64,000 bases of DNA, taken from Mesorhizobium sp. GTDB lineage: Bacteria; Pseudomonadota; Alphaproteobacteria; Rhizobiales; Rhizobiaceae. Made by a program: the position numbers and the translations under genes. Each line of letters opens with the position of its first letter. The first letter of the stretch is position 1. This document shows, in pieces, positions 37,719-45,846 of the stretch. A model generated the notes under the pieces. It was given only the letters and a program-made list of their open reading frames with translations, was not told where the DNA came from and made no database searches. The stretch is taken from the NCBI RefSeq assembly GCF_004962245.1, contig NZ_SUHQ01000016.1, positions 62,001 through 126,000 on the forward strand, in the 5' to 3' direction.

Positions 37719-38585
37719 ATGTCGCTCAAGGGAAAGACGCTGTTCATCTCCGGCGGGTCGCGTGGCATCGGGCTGGCGATCGCGCTACGTGCCGCGCGCG
37801 ACGGCGCCAATGTGACGATCGCAGCCAAGACCGCCGAGCCGCATCCGAAGCTGCCGGGCACCATCTACATGGCGGCGCAGGAGATCGAGCAGGCCGGCGG
37901 CAAGGCGTTGCCGGCGTTGTGCGACATTCGCGAGGAGGGGCAGGTGGCCGAGGCGGTCACCAGGACCGTTGAAAAATTCGGCGGCATCGACATCTGCATC
38001 AACAATGCCAGCGCCATACAGCTCACCGGCACGCTGGAGACCGACATGAAGCGCTACGATCTGATGCACCAGATCAACACGCGCGGCACGTTCCTGGTTT
38101 CCAAAATGTGCATTCCGCACCTGAAGTTGGCCGATAATCCTCACATTTTGAATCTGGCGCCGCCGCTCGACATGAAGGCCAAATGGTTCAAGAACCATGT
38201 CGCCTATACAATGGCCAAATTCGGCATGTCGATGTGCACGCTGGGCATGAGCGCGGAGTTCGCCAGGGATGGTATCGCTGTCAATTCGCTGTGGCCGATC
38301 TCGACGATCGATACGGCAGCGGTGCGCAATCTTCTGGGTGGGGCGACGGTCGCGGCGATGAGCCGCTCGCCCGATATCATGGCTGACGCCGCGCATGCGA
38401 TCCTGCTCAGGCCGTCGCGTGAGGCAACCGGCAATTTCTACATTGACGAGGAGGTGCTGCGCGCCGAGGGCGTCAGCGATTTTTCGATCTATGCGCCCGG
38501 CGCGACAGGTCCGCTCGCCGGCGATTTCTTCGTGCCCGACGAGGTGTTTGCAAAGTCGGATACGAATATCAAAGGGCTTTATTAG
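37719..38585 (+). CDS. Short-chain dehydrogenase, HSDL2-like
   Basis: 288 residues from ATG 37719 with AAGGGAGG. The cofactor motif is LFISGGSRGIGLAIALRAA (GxxxGIG). NNASAIQLTG replaces NNAG, and the YTMAKFGMSM active site keeps Tyr and Lys. The insertion TAEPHPKLPGTIYMAAQEIE and the C-terminus (FYIDEEVLRAEGVSDFSIYA) match the hydroxysteroid-dehydrogenase-like 2 group found near fatty-acid genes. Substrate unknown. Confidence 0.9.
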   Translation: MSLKGKTLFISGGSRGIGLAIALRAARDGANVTIAAKTAEPHPKLPGTIYMAAQEIEQAGGKALPALCDIREEGQVAEAVTRTVEKFGGIDICINNASAIQLTGTLETDMKRYDLMHQINTRGTFLVSKMCIPHLKLADNPHILNLAPPLDMKAKWFKNHVAYTMAKFGMSMCTLGMSAEFARDGIAVNSLWPISTIDTAAVRNLLGGATVAAMSRSPDIMADAAHAILLRPSREATGNFYIDEEVLRAEGVSDFSIYAPGATGPLAGDFFVPDEVFAKSDTNIKGLY

Positions 38586-38705
38586 CCAGAATCGCGCTGC
38601 TGACGCTTTGCCTCGAATGGCTCCGGCTCACCCGATTTGTCGCCCTCGTGATTGCCGTGCCGAGCCGCTCGAGTTGCAAAAGACCGTCGCTGTCTTCCAC
38701 AAGCG

Positions 38706-39221
38706 TCATTCGTCGGCCTTATTGGATTTGCCAAGGCCCATCAGCCGGTCGATATAGGCGAGCATCAGCGCCGAGAGGACAAAGGCCAGGTGGATGACGG
38801 TCAGCCACATCAACTGGTCGGTCGTATAGGAGACGGAGTTCAGGAACACCTGCAGCAGGTGGATGGATGAGATCGCGACGATGGTCGAGGCGACCTTGAC
38901 CTTCAGCGAGCCGACATCGATCGTGCCCAGCCAGTGTACCTTGCCGTCATTTTCGTCGAAGCGGCTGACGAAGTTCTCGTAGCCCGAGACGATGACCATC
39001 ACCACCAGTGAGGCGACCAGAGCCGCATCGATGAGGCCCAGCATCTTCAGGATGGTATCGGTTTCGTCCAGCATCATGACGGTCGAAATGAACTCGAGCA
39101 GCTTCTTGCCGAAAGACACCGCATAGATCGCAAGTGCACCGCCCAGCCCGAGATAGAAGGCGACCAGCAGCCAGCGCGTGGCGAGGATGATCGATTCGAT
39201 GGCGAGTTCGAGACGTTTCAT
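38706..39221 (-). CDS. YqhA-family (UPF0114) membrane protein
   Basis: 171 residues from ATG 39221; the frame is open to 39356 but this start begins the family directly (MKRLELAIESIILATRWLLV). Four membrane segments, with the conserved LGTIDVGSLKVKVASTIVAI and SIHLLQVFLN. Function unknown. The ribosome site is weak (AGGAAAG 12 nt upstream). Confidence 0.9.
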   Translation of the reverse strand: MKRLELAIESIILATRWLLVAFYLGLGGALAIYAVSFGKKLLEFISTVMMLDETDTILKMLGLIDAALVASLVVMVIVSGYENFVSRFDENDGKVHWLGTIDVGSLKVKVASTIVAISSIHLLQVFLNSVSYTTDQLMWLTVIHLAFVLSALMLAYIDRLMGLGKSNKADE

Positions 39222-39315
39222 AAAGTGGTCTACTTTCCTGTCTGAGCACCATATTTCGGGCCAGGTCGCTTTGTTTGGGAGGGTTTGAGGCGGATGGTTC
39301 TCCATCGAAGCCGGA

Positions 39316-39351
39316 AACAAAAACCCCGCCGGCGAGGGGGGACCGGCGGGG
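39316..39351 (-). terminator. Leftward terminator downstream of the OmpA-family gene
   Basis: CCCCGCCGG (39324-39332) and CCGGCGGGG (39343-39351) form a perfect 9-bp stem; reading leftward it is followed by TTTTTGTTT. It lies 234 nt beyond the OmpA gene stop, with the structured stretch 39360-39584 in between. Confidence 0.85.
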
Positions 39352-39359
39352 CTCATGTG

Positions 39360-39584
39360 TCCCGCTGGAGTCGGGACAGGGCAGGGAACGCCCTATTCAG
39401 AATCTGGGGTGGGCGTCCACACGATTCAATGAGTGCCGTCAAATCGCGGGAGACAATTCTTCTTGAGCATACTCCTTTGGGGAAACTGCCCATCCCGCTA
39501 AAACCGGGATGGGCCAAGTCTTCGTGCGTCGATTCCAAAAGCCAGTTCAGGCTTTTGGAATCATTGCTCCTAGTTGGCCATGGC
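39360..39584 (-). other. Strongly structured intergenic stretch, possible sRNA or 3' UTR
   Basis: Contains GATTCCAAAAGCC-AGTTCA-GGCTTTTGGAATC (39531-39562, perfect 13-bp stem) and GCCCATCCCG-CTAAAAC-CGGGATGGGC (39488-39514, perfect 10-bp stem), ending at the leftward terminator. There is no convincing reading frame. It accounts for most of the 363-bp gap between YqhA and OmpA genes. Either a long structured 3' end or an independent small RNA. Confidence 0.5.
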
Positions 39585-41579
39585 CTACTCCGCGCTGGCG
39601 ACCGGCGCCACCAGCGAGGTGATCCGGCGGATGGCGACGCGACGGTTCTCGCGCTCAGGCTCCGACGTGTTGACCTTGAGATACTCCTCGCCATAGCCCT
39701 GTGTCGTCAGGTTCTCCGGCGGGATGCTGAAGGCGTTGGTCAGGGCTTCGGCGACCGCCTCGGCGCGGCGGTCGGACAGAGCGAGGTTCGCCTCCGGCTT
39801 GCCGACGGCATCGGTATGGCCTTCGATCAGGAAGGTTTCAGCGGGGTTCTTCTCCAGCAGCCTCTCCATGGCGGTGGCGACGCCTTCCAGTTTCTGCACT
39901 TCGCTGTCGGGGATCGATGCCGAACCGAATTCGAAGTTCAGTGTGTCGAGGTCGACACGGCGCGCAATGTCGCGGACGCGGGCCGAACGCTTGACCTCGT
40001 CGATCGAATACAGGCGCTGCACTCTCTCCACGGGCGGTTGTTCGAGGAAGGTGTAGTAGTCATCCGGATCCTCGATGTCTTCGGCGTCCAGAATGTACTC
40101 CTCGCGCGGAATGTCGAGCCGTATCGGCGGCAGGTCGTCGCCCGGATCGCGCCAGTCGTCGACATCCTCGTAGTACCGCTCGTCGACATAGCTCAGCACA
40201 TATTCACGGCCGTCCGGCGCGATGCGTGAGCGCTGGATGACGTTGCCGTAGCGATTGCGGATGGTGACGATCTGGACACCGTTCTCACGCTCGACGATTT
40301 CCCGGGTGCGATCGCCCGGCAGATCCTCATAGTAGACCTCCCTGGCGCCACGATGCAGGCGCGGGGCATCGTTGCTTTCCACGATTGTCTGGTTGTTGAA
40401 CTGGAGGATGACGCGGTCGCCGAATTCCCTGACGATATTGGCGCCTTGCGGGCGTGGACGGCGGCGAACATCTTCGAAATCCGGGGCACGTTCGACGCGC
40501 GTACCCTTTTCCTGCGTCACCGGGGCGATCTTTTCAGACCTGATGATTTCCTGCTGGGCCGCCCTGTCGTCGGTGGGTGGTGGCCCCTGATCGACCGGAG
40601 CCGGCCTCGGGGCCTCCGCTTGCTCGCCGTCCTGCTGGGCAGGCTGATTGCCCTCTTGGTCGCCTGCGTCCTGGCGGCCGGTCTCTTGCGCTCTGTCCCT
40701 GCCGCCCTTGCGCTTGCGCACGGCATCCTTCTGGCTGTCGAACACGGGGGCCGCGTTTGGATCGGCCGGAGCCTCGCCCTGGACCGGACCTTGCCCCTCG
40801 GCGGGTGCGGCTTGTTCGCCCTCCGCAGGCCGCTCACCGGTAGAGGGCTGCTCACCCGTTGCCGGCTGTTCTTCAACAGGCTTCCTGCGCTTCCTCGCCT
40901 GGTCCAAAGGCTGTTCGCCCTCGGCAGGAGCGGCTTGCCGGTCAGCTGGAGTGGGAAGCGGCTCGGCCTGCGTGTCAGGCTCACGAGCGGGTGTTTTCCT
41001 CTTGGCCGGCTGTTCTGACGGTGTGGCCTCGATCTGCTGATCCTGGTCCCGCTTCTTTCTGCGCGGCCTGGGCTGCTCGTTGTCATTTGCAGGCGCGGCC
41101 TTTTCGGGTTCCGCCTGCTCAGCGGGCTGTTCGGCAGGTGCGGCCTCCTGCTGTTGCCGGTCGCGCTTCTTTCTACGCGGCCTGGGCTGCTCTTCGTCGC
41201 TCGCAGGGGCGGCCTGCTCAGCGGGCTGTTCGGCGGGGGCGGCCTCCTGCTGTTGCCGGTCGCGCTTCTTTCTGCGCGGCCTGGGCTGCTCTTCGTCGCT
41301 CGCAGGGGCGGCCCGCTCAGCGGGCTGTTCGGCCGGTGCGGCCTCCTGCTGTTGCCGGTCGCGCCTCTTGCGAGGCCTCTGTTCAGGTTCTGCCTGCTGG
41401 TCTTGTGCGCAGCCTTCCGCGCCTTCGGGGCAATCCGATTGGGCCAGAATCAACGGCGTTGCGGCACCTCGTGGGGAACCGAAAGTGGGGCTGTCCTGCA
41501 GCGGAAATGCGCTCAACGGCGTAGACGCCATCAGCAAGCCAAAAGCGGCACCTGCCAGTATCCTAGGTCGGCTCTTCAT
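39585..41579 (-). CDS. OmpA-family protein with Arg/Gln/Pro tandem repeats
   Basis: 664 residues from ATG 41579, with AAGGAG upstream. A signal peptide (MKSRPRILAGAAFGLLMAST) is followed by residues 50-340 of low complexity, very rich in Gln, Pro, Ala, Arg and Glu, including a 33-residue repeat (73-176). The last 120 residues are an OmpA C-terminal peptidoglycan-binding domain (LNFEFGSASIPDSEVQKLEG, FLIEGHTDAVGKPEANLALS, NRRVAIRRI). Probably anchors to the cell wall, while the basic linker spans the periplasm or is disordered. The middle region near 400-520 (VILQFNNQTIVESND) is of unknown fold. Confidence 0.88.
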   Translation of the reverse strand: MKSRPRILAGAAFGLLMASTPLSAFPLQDSPTFGSPRGAATPLILAQSDCPEGAEGCAQDQQAEPEQRPRKRRDRQQQEAAPAEQPAERAAPASDEEQPRPRRKKRDRQQQEAAPAEQPAEQAAPASDEEQPRPRRKKRDRQQQEAAPAEQPAEQAEPEKAAPANDNEQPRPRRKKRDQDQQIEATPSEQPAKRKTPAREPDTQAEPLPTPADRQAAPAEGEQPLDQARKRRKPVEEQPATGEQPSTGERPAEGEQAAPAEGQGPVQGEAPADPNAAPVFDSQKDAVRKRKGGRDRAQETGRQDAGDQEGNQPAQQDGEQAEAPRPAPVDQGPPPTDDRAAQQEIIRSEKIAPVTQEKGTRVERAPDFEDVRRRPRPQGANIVREFGDRVILQFNNQTIVESNDAPRLHRGAREVYYEDLPGDRTREIVERENGVQIVTIRNRYGNVIQRSRIAPDGREYVLSYVDERYYEDVDDWRDPGDDLPPIRLDIPREEYILDAEDIEDPDDYYTFLEQPPVERVQRLYSIDEVKRSARVRDIARRVDLDTLNFEFGSASIPDSEVQKLEGVATAMERLLEKNPAETFLIEGHTDAVGKPEANLALSDRRAEAVAEALTNAFSIPPENLTTQGYGEEYLKVNTSEPERENRRVAIRRITSLVAPVASAE
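41052..41363 (-). repeat. 99-bp tandem repeat inside the OmpA-family gene
   Basis: Two 33-residue units (RDRQQQEAAPAEQPAE plus a tail ending PRPRRKK), a third extended to 38 residues, and a diverged partial fourth. DNA of the copies is nearly identical, so this is a recent expansion likely to vary in length between strains. Confidence 0.85.
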
Positions 41580-41789
41580 CAGAAATTCTCCTTGTGGCGT
41601 CCCATCCCTGCCCAAACTTTCAGCAACCGTATTTGGTTCCTGTCCGCTGGCTTTAGCTGCCGGGAAGGGCAATTGGCCGACGTTTTGAAGGCGACTTCGT
41701 GTCTTTCGTATGGTCCCGGCCTTTGGCTTTTGCCGGATTGCACTGTTACCGTGCTTGACCTTGACGCCAGCGAGGGCCACATCCCCGCA

Positions 41790-42236
41790 ATGGAAACACC
41801 GTTCTGGAAAACCAAGTCGCTCGAAGCGATGACCCCGGCCGAGTGGGAGTCGCTTTGCGACGGCTGCGGCAAATGCTGCCTGTCGAAGCTCGAGGACGAA
41901 GACACCGGCGAGATTTACTGGACGAGCGTCGGCTGCCGGCTGTTCGACGCCAAAACTTGCCGTTGCTCGGACTATGCCAACCGGCTGGCGCGCGTCCCGG
42001 ACTGTGTCGGGCTGACGCCGCAGAATGTGCGCACCATCAGCTGGCTGCCGAAGACCTGCGCCTACCGGCTGGTCGCCGATGGCCACGATCTCTACTGGTG
42101 GCATAGGCTGGTTTCGGGCAGTGCCGAAACGGTGCACGAGGCCGGCATTTCGATGCGCGACCGGGTTAGCGCCAGCGAAACCGATCTTGCCGAGCCGGAC
42201 GACTATTTCGCGCACATGCTGGACGACGAGCCTTAA
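41790..42236 (+). CDS. YcgN-family cysteine-cluster protein (UPF0260)
   Basis: 148 residues from ATG 41790, which gives the normal family opening METPFWKTKSLEAMTPAEWE. The cysteine pattern is intact: LCDGCGKCCLSK, VGCRLFDAKTCRCSDY and DCVGLTP, with YRLVADGHDLYWWHRLVSGS later. These residues resemble an iron-sulfur or zinc cluster site. Function unknown. Divergent from the OmpA gene. The long frame upstream of 41790 is a shadow. Confidence 0.92.
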   Translation: METPFWKTKSLEAMTPAEWESLCDGCGKCCLSKLEDEDTGEIYWTSVGCRLFDAKTCRCSDYANRLARVPDCVGLTPQNVRTISWLPKTCAYRLVADGHDLYWWHRLVSGSAETVHEAGISMRDRVSASETDLAEPDDYFAHMLDDEP

Positions 42237-42240
42237 AGCG

Positions 42241-42360
42241 GGTCGCGTCTGAAGGGATTCTGCGACGCGCTTAATTTCTTGTTTTACGCATGTGGTTGTC
42301 CCAAAACCGCTGTGCACCCTCGGTTCAAGACCGAGAGCATGCTTTTGGGGACATGCATTA
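42241..42360. repeat. Palindromic intergenic repeat with nested hairpin
   Basis: GCATGT...GTCCCAAAA (42288-42306) pairs with TTTTGGGGACATGC (42343-42356). Inside is CTCGGT-TCAAG-ACCGAG (42319-42335). The outer part matches a Mesorhizobium/Rhizobium intergenic repeat that I recognise from memory; the inner hairpin looks like an insertion into it. Together with the promoter at 42365 it fills the 331-bp gap 42237-42567. Confidence 0.6.
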
Positions 42361-42364
42361 GGCC

Positions 42365-42389
42365 GGAACCAGTGGGAAAACCGGGCGTT
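42365..42389 (+). promoter_or_regulatory. EcfG-type general stress promoter
   Basis: GGAAC (42365-42369), 16-nt spacer, CGTT (42386-42389). Same spacing as the site at 13829. It lies 178 nt before the start of the secreted-protein gene at 42568, so a long leader is implied. Confidence 0.5.
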
Positions 42390-42567
42390 CTCTATCCATA
42401 GTATCCGGAACCGGGTCGCGGGAGGCGCAAGACAACCGACTGTCCCTCGGCTTGCATCTGAACCCGAAATGAACGGCTGGTTCGTAAAAAGTTCAGATAC
42501 GCAGGCGCATTCTCCTCCCATCGTTTCGACGAAAACGGGCGGAAGCCCTGAACAAGGAGAGAAGACA

Positions 42568-42921
42568 ATGTTCAACACGATCAAAACGACGACCCTTTCG
42601 GCCCTTGTCGCCCTTGGCACGCTTGCCGCCGTCCCCGCTCATGCAGACAGCATCTATCTCGGTTTCGGCAACAACGACGATTCCCGTGCCGGCGTTTATG
42701 TCGGGGACGACTACCGCTACCGCTACCGCCACCGCGAACGCGACTGGCGCCGGTCCTGCTCGCCGGATCGTGCCCTCGGCAAGGCGGAGCGCATGGGCCT
42801 GCGCCGCGTTCGCATCGTCGATATCAACCGCCGCACGGTCAAGGTCGCGGGCCGCCAGTACGGCGACCGCGTGGTGGTCGTGTTCGCCAATGAGCGCGGC
42901 TGCCCGGTCATATACCGGTAA
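42568..42921 (+). CDS. Small secreted basic protein
   Basis: 117 residues with AAGGAGAGAAG upstream. A signal peptide (MFNTIKTTTLSALVALGTLA, cleaved near AHA-D) precedes a Tyr/Arg-rich stretch (DDYRYRYRHRERDWRRS) and a compact domain with two cysteines (SCSPDRALGKAERMGLRRVR ... NERGCPVIYR), probably one disulfide. I recognise the type from rhizobia but know no function. An EcfG promoter lies upstream. Confidence 0.8.
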   Translation: MFNTIKTTTLSALVALGTLAAVPAHADSIYLGFGNNDDSRAGVYVGDDYRYRYRHRERDWRRSCSPDRALGKAERMGLRRVRIVDINRRTVKVAGRQYGDRVVVVFANERGCPVIYR

Positions 42922-43074
42922 AACGTTCATCTGTCGGGAAACGTTCGGCAGGTTGCCGACCGGCAACGGCCTTGTTGTTTAAGCATGATCTTATGCGGGA
43001 TCAGCTCGAGACGTTGTGCGAAGGTCAGTCTGCAGTAGTAGAGTCCCTTTCCGCCAGGCGGACGGGTGCGGCTC

Positions 43075-43109
43075 AAAAAACCCCGGAGGACCAGCCCTCC
43101 GGGGTTTTT
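43075..43109. terminator. Bidirectional terminator
   Basis: AAAAAA, CCCCGGAGG-ACCAGC-CCTCCGGGG, TTTTT: a perfect 9-bp stem with A and T tracts on both sides. It lies between the convergent secreted-protein and SIMPL genes and can serve both. Confidence 0.92.
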
Positions 43110-43187
43110 CATGCAGCAGCATCGATGTTGCCGGTTGGTCCTGCCCGCGCTTCGGCAGAGCCGAACCACGCCGCACAGTTCAGACGG

Positions 43188-43898
43188 TCACTTCAACTCG
43201 AACGTGACAGTGACCTGCACCGTGTAGGAATTCTCGCCCGCCTGCACCGGAACCGACGCACGGGCGGCGTCGAAGGCCTTGGCGTTCATCGGTATCGGCG
43301 GCGGCGCGATGTTCTGGTCCGTGATTTCCAGCACCCGTCCGATGCTGACGCCGGCGGCTTCAGCCAACGTTTTGGCCTTGGCCATGGCGTCGGCGACCGC
43401 CTTCTTGCGGGCCTCGGTGACAGTTGCAGCCGGATCCTCGTTGGAAAACGAGATGCCGCCGCCCTGGTTGACGCCGAGCGATACCGCCTTGTCGAGAATC
43501 TCGCCGGTCTTGTCGATATCGCGGATGCGCACCGAAAGCGTGTTGGTCACCTGATAGGCGACGAGTTCGGCTTCCTGGCTGCCGTCCGGCTTGTTGGTGT
43601 AGTTGTAGCGCGGGCTGATCTGGATGCCGGCTGTCTGCAGATCGCGCTCCTTGATGCCAGCCGACTTCATGGCGGCGATCACGGAGGCCATGGCGTCGTT
43701 ATTGGCATCGAGCGCGGCGCGCGCGGTCTTGGCCTCGCGCATGACGCTGAGCGTCAGCAGCGCCAGATCGGGGGCCGCGGTCGCTTCGCCTTCGCCGGTG
43801 ACGACGATGCGCGGCGGGGGCGGCGAATCGGCAGCGCTGGCCATCGCTGGAAAAGCGATTGCGGCGGCGAGCGCCAAGGGCAAAAGATGTCTGGTCAT
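43188..43898 (-). CDS. SIMPL-domain (DUF541) periplasmic protein
   Basis: 236 residues with signal peptide (MTRHLLPLALAAAIAFPAMA). The DUF541 pattern is present: IVVTGEGEATAAPDLALLTL, LQTAGIQISPRYNY, LVAYQVTNTLSVRIRDIDKT and ARKKAVADAMAKAKTLAEAA. BP26/Omp28 of Brucella belongs to this family and is immunogenic; rhizobial members are linked to oxidative stress. A repeat element (43941-44064) lies directly upstream. Confidence 0.92.
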   Translation of the reverse strand: MTRHLLPLALAAAIAFPAMASAADSPPPPRIVVTGEGEATAAPDLALLTLSVMREAKTARAALDANNDAMASVIAAMKSAGIKERDLQTAGIQISPRYNYTNKPDGSQEAELVAYQVTNTLSVRIRDIDKTGEILDKAVSLGVNQGGGISFSNEDPAATVTEARKKAVADAMAKAKTLAEAAGVSIGRVLEITDQNIAPPPIPMNAKAFDAARASVPVQAGENSYTVQVTVTFELK

Positions 43899-43940
43899 AA
43901 AAATCTCCTCAGTCTGCGATCCAGTCGCGCTTGTCGACTA

Positions 43941-44064
43941 CCGCATCGGTCCGAAAATCGGAATCGATTTTTGCTGCGCCGACCCGGTTCGGAAAGCACG
44001 ATGCGTAGGTTCAAAGCGGTAGAGCGTACTTCGTTGTGCGTCCAAGTGGACGAGCGTCGCTCTA
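43941..44064 (-). repeat. Dispersed two-hairpin repeat, copy 2
   Basis: Reverse-orientation copy of the element at 35949-36049: TAGAGCG/CGCTCTA outer pair, inner GTCC/GGAC stem, then the CCGATTTTCGG hairpin region, here widened by a short insertion (about 43970-43990). Its GCATCG end faces the SIMPL start codon 43 nt away. Confidence 0.75.
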
Positions 44065-44157
44065 ATGTCTGAATATGGGCTGATTTGGGCGATCTCGGCC
44101 AACCCGTCCGGAAAGCCTTGTGCGTTTCGGGGAAAAACATTAATCCAGCCGCGTGTG

Positions 44158-44233
44158 GGGCCTGTAGCTCAATGGTTAGAGCCGGCGGCTCATAACCGCT
44201 TGGTTGGGGGTTCGAGTCCCTCCGGGCCCACCA
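44158..44233 (+). tRNA. tRNA-Ile (CAT anticodon, lysidine type); could be labelled tRNA-Met
   Basis: 76 nt including encoded CCA. Acceptor GGGCCTG pairs with CGGGCCC, D-arm GTAGCTCAATGGTTAGAGC, anticodon loop CTCATAA (CAT), T-loop TTCGAGTC. The GGCGGCTCATAACCGCTTGG arm closely matches E. coli tRNA-Ile2, whose C34 is modified to lysidine, rather than elongator tRNA-Met. Its 3' end borders an integrase gene, so it is a likely attachment site. Confidence 0.9.
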
Positions 44234-44266
44234 TAACCTTTGATTTCATTGATAAAAAGTGCCCTC

Positions 44267-44298
44267 GGCCCAAAACGTTTTGGGCCCATTATGGGCCC
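44267..44298. other. Palindrome pair downstream of tRNA-Ile
   Basis: GGCCCAAAACGTTTTGGGCC (44267-44286) is a perfect 20-bp palindrome, overlapping GGGCCCATTATGGGCCC (44282-44298). They lie between the tRNA 3' end and the end of the integrase gene, where integrase or excisionase arm sites would be expected; a terminator role is also possible. Confidence 0.5.
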
Positions 44299-44340
44299 AA
44301 AGCAAAGACCGTGGTCCCGGTTTGTTCCGACTCGATTTGG

Positions 44341-45531
44341 TTATTTGACAATGCGGAGGTTTGTCCGCCGCTTCATGTCGTCGCGTTTGGCCTCGCGCTC
44401 GTTGATGGCACGAGCAATATCAACCGCGATCCGCTTCTTATTGGCCTCGCGGACATACTCATCCGTCACGGCCATTGAGGAATGGCCCATTGCCTCCATA
44501 ATGGCCCGCGCTTGGATGTTGCATTCAGCGAGGTAGGTGCCGAAGGTGCGGCGCAGGCCATGGAGCGTGTAGCCGCTAGGAATTCCCGCCTGCCGCGTCC
44601 AGTGCTGCATCATGCCGGTCAGGCTCTTTTCCGAGAATGACCTGCCATAGGCGTTCTTTAAGACAGTGCCGCCTTTCGAGCGATCGAGCGGGTCCAAGGC
44701 CGCTGCTAGTTTGTCTACGACTGGAATGAACATCTCCCGCCCGCCATGGCGGTTGCGGTTCTTCTTCTGGCGGAAATCAAAGGCCTCGATTAGCACCAGC
44801 GAGCCGTCGAACAGTTCGATCTCTTCGGTTAAAAGATCGTCCCACTCAAGAGCAGCGATATCGCCGCGACGATTTCCAAGCCAGAAGCCGAGTGCATAGC
44901 AGGTGCGTGCGGCTGTACCGATTGGGTGTCGCTCCTCGAACCTTTCACGCATCGCAATTGGCCAAGCTGGGTTCTTGGTCGATTTGGGTACCCGCACACG
45001 GATAGATAGCGATGGATCATCCTGCGGCTTGATCCATTTTTCGACATCGGTCGCGACCCATAGAAGCTTCTTGATGGCGACCAACATGTGTTTGGCGACT
45101 GTGCGGTTTGTCCTGAAGATGCCTTCAATGATGGCGCGAAGTCGATCCGCGTCGAGATGTTCGACAGGAGTATCGCGCCAGGTGAGTGGGTAGTTGGGAT
45201 CGACCCGCAGGTTGAGAAAACGCTCAATCAGTCGCGCATTCTTCTGCTGCGTGGCGTCATCAAAATCCAGCCACTCCATTGTCGTTTCAAGCCGGCGCGC
45301 GGCATGGCCAAAGGATTTTGGCAGTGCCCGACCGGGCAAATCGATGATAACTGCCTTCTTGCCTTGACCCTGCGTGGCCTTCTCGTAAGCCGCCTCGAAC
45401 TCGGGATCGCCGGGCTTACCGGGAAGGCGGATTTCGGGCATGCCTTTCGCGCGGTAGCGATAAGCTAGCTTGCCGTTCTTGAGACGCGAAGAGACCCCAG
45501 GGTATCGCGCATCCTTGAAGGGCCTAGCCAT
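44341..45531 (-). CDS. Tyrosine recombinase/integrase (tRNA-Ile-associated)
   Basis: 396 residues. Catalytic residues of the tyrosine recombinases are visible: Arg in LGNRRGDIAALEW, the HGLRRTFGTYLAE box (H-x-x-R), and the nucleophile Tyr in GHSSMAVTDEYVREA. An N-terminal arm-binding region and core-binding domain precede. It reads toward the tRNA-Ile 3' end, 108 nt away. Its ATG overlaps the stop codon of the preceding HTH gene (ATGA), so the two are translationally coupled. Base composition is lower in GC than the flanks. Confidence 0.93.
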   Translation of the reverse strand: MARPFKDARYPGVSSRLKNGKLAYRYRAKGMPEIRLPGKPGDPEFEAAYEKATQGQGKKAVIIDLPGRALPKSFGHAARRLETTMEWLDFDDATQQKNARLIERFLNLRVDPNYPLTWRDTPVEHLDADRLRAIIEGIFRTNRTVAKHMLVAIKKLLWVATDVEKWIKPQDDPSLSIRVRVPKSTKNPAWPIAMRERFEERHPIGTAARTCYALGFWLGNRRGDIAALEWDDLLTEEIELFDGSLVLIEAFDFRQKKNRNRHGGREMFIPVVDKLAAALDPLDRSKGGTVLKNAYGRSFSEKSLTGMMQHWTRQAGIPSGYTLHGLRRTFGTYLAECNIQARAIMEAMGHSSMAVTDEYVREANKKRIAVDIARAINEREAKRDDMKRRTNLRIVK

Positions 45532-45782
45532 CAGACGCTCCTTCCAGACTTTTGCCGCCGGTGCTCAACGCGCGGGGAGGTCTCCAGCATCGCCTGTAGC
45601 GAAAGGGCTTCGCTTTCGATGGCAACGCGCAGGAGCACTGGGTAAGGGAAGCCTCTGCCTTGCTCTATGCCTTCGAACGTGCGTTTCGGTATTCCCAGCA
45701 CCTTAGCTGCGGCTTCGGCAGTGAATCCTCCCTTGGCCCGCCAGGCTTTCACTTCTTGGGCAAGCTTCTCATTCTCGTTCAC
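45531..45782 (-). CDS. Small XRE-type helix-turn-helix protein
   Basis: 83 residues from GTG 45782, with GGGAAGG upstream. The HTH reads FTAEAAAKVLGIPKRTFEGI then EQGRGFPYP. Too short for an additional domain. Stop overlaps the integrase start by one base. Likely controls integrase expression or excision. Confidence 0.8.
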   Translation of the reverse strand: MNENEKLAQEVKAWRAKGGFTAEAAAKVLGIPKRTFEGIEQGRGFPYPVLLRVAIESEALSLQAMLETSPRVEHRRQKSGRSV

Positions 45783-45846
45783 GCCACGCCTTCCCTACAG
45801 CCGAGCACTCTACTGCGCCTACAGCGTATACGCAATGAGCGTAGCG

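Noticed and set aside
44158..44233. Elongator tRNA-Met reading
   Set aside because: The anticodon arm and variable region match the lysidine-type tRNA-Ile; Met remains possible only by anticodon text.
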